From Phorcus lineatus (lineage: Eukaryota; Mollusca; Gastropoda; Trochida; Trochidae): a stretch of 64,000 nucleotides of DNA. The notes below the pieces were generated by a model, which made no database searches, had not been told where the DNA came from, and saw only the letters and a list, made by a program, of their open reading frames with translations. Below are positions 59,932 to 64,000 of this stretch, piece by piece (the first letter of the stretch is position 1; every line of letters starts with the position of its first letter). The translations under genes and the position numbers were made by a program. The stretch spans positions 37,927,235 through 37,991,234 of the forward strand of contig OV121087.1 in the NCBI GenBank assembly GCA_921293015.1, written 5' to 3'.

Positions 59932-60135
59932 CGGTATTCACAAAACTTCCAAGAATTTTCTTAGGCTTTAAGAATTCTTAAATCCTTTAGTTCCATAAGA
60001 ACGTTCTTATCTTTTAAGAAATTTCTTAGAAATGGCACTTTGTATTTAGATTTTCTATTACCTTTAAGTAACATCATGAGGATACTTAACTTCTTAAGAA
60101 AATTCTTAAATCAAATAAAATGGCCGCAAGCAAAA
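59932..60135 (+). mobile_element. Harbinger-type 5' end fragment
   Basis: It starts GGGCCGGTATTCACAAAACTT, followed by many TTCTTAAG/CTTAAGAA words, and reaches ATGGCCGCAAGCAAAAAA. This layout parallels 11092-11240 (GGGGCCGTATTTATG ... ATGGCGGCTCGTG). No transposase or opposite end follows. Confidence 0.5.
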
Positions 60136-61708
60136 AACTATGTCTTCCTCACTGAACTTTCAATGTTTTTGTAGTCTTAAAAATGAGTAAACCTCAACCA
60201 AATGGTTAATTTTTTCTGTTGTACACTTGGAACAGAATGTCTATCATGATTTATTGCTTGAAATTTACCTTGAAATCAGTTTGGCAATAACTAATGATAT
60301 AAAATAATTTGCAAGTATTTGAACTAGCCTGAATAACTAATTATTCAAACTTTTCATCTATTTTGGGCCAAATGACATTATGAACACATGGCACTGTGAA
60401 AATTCCTTCTGCTAAGCAAATAGACACTTCATATGAGATACTCCCCTGGTCCTTGCTTGAAAATGACAATTAAAGATATCTACGTAATGTAGGAAAAGTT
60501 TGACAGGTACGTGATTGTACTCACTGATACGTTTATTCAAAACATACAGGCTCATAACAATCAAAATACTCTATTTTGGGTAAGAGTTGACAGATTAGGG
60601 TTATTCCCCTTCTGGTGCTGTAAAAAATATAAATCAATTGATGAAGTAAAACTTTATACATTTTGGTTAAGTTATATTGATACGGTGCATATATATTTGT
60701 GTATAACTTCATATTTGTTGTGCTATTTTTTCAAAATTAAAGTTCATTGTTTATCATGAAATCTATGCACAAATATGAATATTTTTATATGTTTATTTTC
60801 ATACTCATTGAACCCACTGAACTCACTGAACTCCTGCAAACAATTCCCCAGCTAATGCGTTTTCGAATTCTAAATGTATATTTATCATTTTATAAGTAAA
60901 CTAAGAAGCAATCAAGAAAGGATCTAGAAAGTGATGTTTTTTAGCCATATCTAACCTGTATTGTTGAGATATTTCAAAATTTTACATTATAAGATAAAAA
61001 TTATTCCAAATTATTTCAATGTACAAAATTACTTTCAAATTGTGTATATTTTTTTCAATTAAATGGTATTGTGCATATATAACTGCAAATATAACTTTAA
61101 ACTACTAATGTATCAGGTATATAAACTAACTTTAGTGTAGTCCAAACAATGAGCAAGCAATTATAACTCAAAGAAACATGTGATCAAATCATTTTATTGT
61201 TTTGAGATTTTTTTTTGATTTAACATATTTTCACTTGAAGGGTGACATATAGATTATATATCCTTTGAAAATCTTTGATTTGTTACAAATATGCATGTGG
61301 AATATGAAAAACTTACATATTCTTTACTTACTGCCAATATAACAAAGCAGTTAACCATTGATCCCTTTATTCCACTTTAATCAAATTGTTAAATAAAAAA
61401 TATAGGGGTTTATTTATTTATTTATATTTATCAGTCTTAATAGTGTCTCGTAAGCCAAAAATATGGCTGGGTGACATGTTATATTTTATGCTATTACATT
61501 TGACATTCTTACTGTAACATATCATGTGACACTTTAATAAAATACTACTGTCTGTCTGTCTGTCTTGTTTTTCCGGAAACCAGAAGTAAACGGTATGGAA
61601 ACCAATATTTCCACTTGGTTTCCAGGCTGGTTTCATTTTTTCAATCTGGTTTCCATAAACTTGAAACTACCTGAAAATTATCTAGAGAAACCAAACACAG
61701 CAATTACG
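60136..61708. other. Intergenic with simple repeats
   Basis: AT-rich. A TTTA run lies near 61404-61428, CTGT repeats at 61550-61564, and repeated GGTTTCC/GGAAACC words in both orientations at 61573-61690. No gene recognised. Confidence 0.5.
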
Positions 61709-62098
61709 CCCGCTGGTGCTCAAGCTCAGCAACTACGCCCGCTGTCGGTGTACAAAGCTCAAGCATAGCAACTACGCCCGCTGTCGGTGTACAAAGCTCA
61801 AGCATAGCAACTACGCCCGCTGTCGGTGTACAAAGCTCAAGCATAGCAACTACGCCCGCTGTCGGTGTACAAAGCTCAAGCATAGCAACTACGCCCGCTG
61901 TCAGTGTACAAAGCTCAAGCATAGCAACTACGCCCGCTGTCGGTGTACAAAGCTCAAGCTCAGCAACTATGCCCGCTGTCGGTGTACAAAGCTCAAGCAT
62001 AGCAACTACGCCCGCTGTCGGTGTACAAAGCTCAAGCATAGCAACTACGCCCGCTGTCGGTGTACAAAGCTCAAGCACAGCAACTACGCCCGCTGTCG
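61709..62098. repeat. 39-bp minisatellite, about ten units
   Basis: The unit contains AGCAACTACGCCCGCTGTCGG and TGTACAAAGCTCAAGCATA. Units differ by rare substitutions (a CAGTG and a CTCAGC variant). Since 39 is a multiple of three, open frames run through both strands as 13-residue repeats; these are by-products. Confidence 0.97.
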
Positions 62099-62143
62099 CT
62101 TTACTACGAAGCTCCAGAAGGGACATGGAAAAAAACATTTTTT

Positions 62144-62302
62144 TAACGTACGTACGTGTTATTATTACGTACGTCACGTACGGAAGTGATATCATCACGT
62201 ACGTACGTAATAAATATCACGTACGTGCGTAATGATAACACGTACGTACGTATCAAGCTAATACGTACGTACGTGATAATAACACGTACGTACGTGATAC
62301 TT
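62144..62302. repeat. Array of ACGTACGT palindromes
   Basis: ACGTACGTACGT or a close variant occurs about nine times, spaced by short AT-rich linkers such as GATAATAAC and ATAAATATC. Every core is self-complementary, so the whole array is nearly symmetric between strands. Confidence 0.95.
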
Positions 62303-62331
62303 TAGCATTTAAGGAGGAAGTACATCTAAAC

Positions 62332-62518
62332 ATGGAGAGGGACATACTTGTTCGACTCTACTTCGATCTGGGTTTTAACAAGACTGAAATGCTTTTATTT
62401 CCTAGCTGCAAAACACCGGATAGTAGTAAGCAATAGACATCTGAAACACATTTTGAAAGGACTACGTCTGTATCGACGTCAGCATTCAGATGACAGAAAT
62501 GCTATTGCACAAATCGAA
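62332..62518 (+). pseudogene. N-terminal helix-turn-helix of a retroviral-integrase-type TE protein, broken
   Basis: The ATG at 62332 opens MERDILVRLYFDLGFNKTEM, then LLF. After a one-base shift near 62400 it continues LAAKHRIVVSNRHLKHILKG, then LRLYRRQHSDDRNAIAQI. The YFxLGxxxxEILxFL...H.I.IS.R.LKR.L...LxRR pattern is known from the start of multicopy animal proteins with an integrase core. The core itself is absent and stops follow. Confidence 0.6.
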
Positions 62519-64000
62519 AAAAAACCTAGCTGAACCTAGAGATTTTTGATAGAGTAGTATCGAGAAAGTTTATGTAACTGATAGCAGAAATGAGAAGATC
62601 CCGTTTGAAGTTAAATTGAGTGATGGGCGTATGTCTAGTGATGGACAAACTGTTCTGGGACCCTGGAAAGATGCTTTTTCGAATCTTTTGAATTGTAATT
62701 GTAAAAGGACTTGAACATGCATAAATTGTGATATGGAGAGTGAAGATAATAATCTCAACAAAAGGTCGAATAGCTTTCTCCTTTCTCCACATGATTAATA
62801 CTTTGTTCATTTAGTTTGAGTGAAATCCAATTCAATTTGAAAAATGGTTTATTGATGTCAATGTACTATACAATGTACAAATCTTTTCTCGTATAAAAGT
62901 TTTGACACAAGGATTTACAATAGTCATTTTTGGTATGAAATTACCACCATTACAAATTTTGTCGTAATATATGTGGACTTGACAAATGACAATATCCTTT
63001 TTTTGTTGAAACAAATGTCGAATATTCGACGTTTAATAATGTTTAGAATAGTTGCTTTAGTCAAATCATAATTTGCGAGTCAAATGAAAAGAATGTTAAG
63101 TATTTTTCTGCAAGAGTACGAAGCTTATGTTACTACATGTGCTCTTAAATTAGCCAATTTTTCAGCAACAATCATTGCACTATAAGTAAACTCATAGTTA
63201 AACTATTAAATTTTCTTTTAAATCAAGAGTTTCCTACCTTGGATATGACAATGTGATTAACTACTGTTGCTCGAATGTGAATACATTTGTTATCCCCTGG
63301 CGAAAAAATATCTTTTCTTTTTCATTTCACAACGTGAAGTTTCTTTAAATGGGTCATTTTCGAACAAATCAAAATATACTTATCTAAACAATTCTAGTTT
63401 TTACTGAAAGCTTATGATATGTATGTGCTAATCCCTTCATTTTGCTCTATATTTCTCTTCTAAAATCATTATAAAAAATGCAATGCCTCGATAAAAAATA
63501 TGATATGGTGATGAAAAGTGAAGGTTTAATTAAGGTGATGCTTACATCATCCTTTGTGTTATTTAGAGGCCATATTTTAACAAATGCTGTTGCAAATGCT
63601 CGTTAGTTGATACGATAAGGAGCATAATCTTGGGAAAATATGTCTAATTAAATATAAGTTCTTCTTTCTTCAATTAGAGTAACGTTATCTTTAGTAAGTT
63701 ACCGACAAATGCAAACACTTATTATAGACGGCGATCATCAACGTAGCCGGTTCTACAATTACGACATACCGTAAATCCTTAAATAATCGCCTGCTTTCAG
63801 TATAGGCCGAGTATAAGGTATCGTTAAAATGAATAATCGCCTGCCTTGCCTTGATGAGTTTGCTTGAGCATTGTGAACAACATTTTTAATATCACCTTTT
63901 TCTAAGTTTTCTGGCTTTTTATAATATATGCATATTTTGAAAACGGTAAGAGGGTCTATTTTAGTGTTTCAATATAAAAGTCGCGACAATGATGATGGTT
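62519..64000. other. Intergenic, no gene seen
   Basis: AT-rich. AATAATCGCCTGC occurs twice, 50 bases apart (63783 and 63832), suggesting the edge of a dispersed repeat. ORFs at 62526-62810 and 62832-63014 look random. Confidence 0.45.

Noticed and set aside
61709..62098. CRISPR array
   Set aside because: The units are contiguous with no variable spacers, and the sequence is eukaryotic.
61704..62198. Long repetitive ORFs on both strands
   Set aside because: By-products of a 39-base minisatellite; symmetric openness and no start or splice context.

Overview
The window is animal nuclear DNA, most likely from a mollusc and probably a bivalve. It is AT-rich, genes are split into short GT-AG exons, and most ORFs are isolated. 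It carries a tRNA-derived SINE with a Nin-type central domain and a dense mix of DNA transposons, MITEs, LINE and Penelope remnants. The phylum is inferred from the repeats, not proven. There is no bacterial-style operon, CRISPR array or rRNA.

Layout. 1-7.9 kb: intergenic or intronic sequence with a long CT microsatellite, two inverted MITE-like ends (about 0.12 and 5.97 kb), a mollusc-type dispersed repeat (6.2-7.05 kb) and a TA-flanked MITE (7.38-7.87 kb). 7.97-29.3 kb: C-terminal exons of a SAMHD1-like dNTP triphosphohydrolase gene on the + strand. Its largest intron (10.86-26.92 kb) holds a 15.6-kb PIF/Harbinger element with a HARBI1-type transposase (+) and a Myb/SANT-like protein (-). 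The Harbinger transposase intron in turn contains an 8.15-kb ISL2EU-type element with a THAP-DDE transposase (+) and a SAP-SWIM-YqaJ exonuclease (-). A 5'-truncated LINE and a complete SINE are also nested in the Harbinger element. 28-41 kb: MITEs, Tc1 fragments, a Penelope-like RT fragment with a candidate hammerhead ribozyme, and a dead Tc1 transposon (39.17-40.72 kb). 41.98-48.07 kb: exons of a second SAMHD1-like gene on the - strand, tail-to-tail with the first, with a partial Harbinger Myb gene among them.

46.5-58.0 kb: two nearly identical 3-kb direct repeats. Each has a SAMHD1-like exon, a LINE tail, a long hairpin and a cluster of palindromes. They flank 5.5 kb of unique DNA with an intact 524-codon ORF for an XPG/FEN-like nuclease with a CXC-type cysteine-rich tail; its ATG is the last three bases of the first repeat. 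58-64 kb: a second dead Tc1 element, a Harbinger 5' end, a 39-bp minisatellite, an ACGTACGT array and a broken integrase-type helix-turn-helix fragment.

In function, the host content visible is SAMHD1-like dNTPase coding sequence; nearly everything else is mobile DNA. The most informative parts are the three-level nest (SAMHD1 intron > Harbinger > ISL2EU), the two-gene ISL2EU element with only one obvious lesion per gene, and the recent repeat pair around the nuclease ORF.
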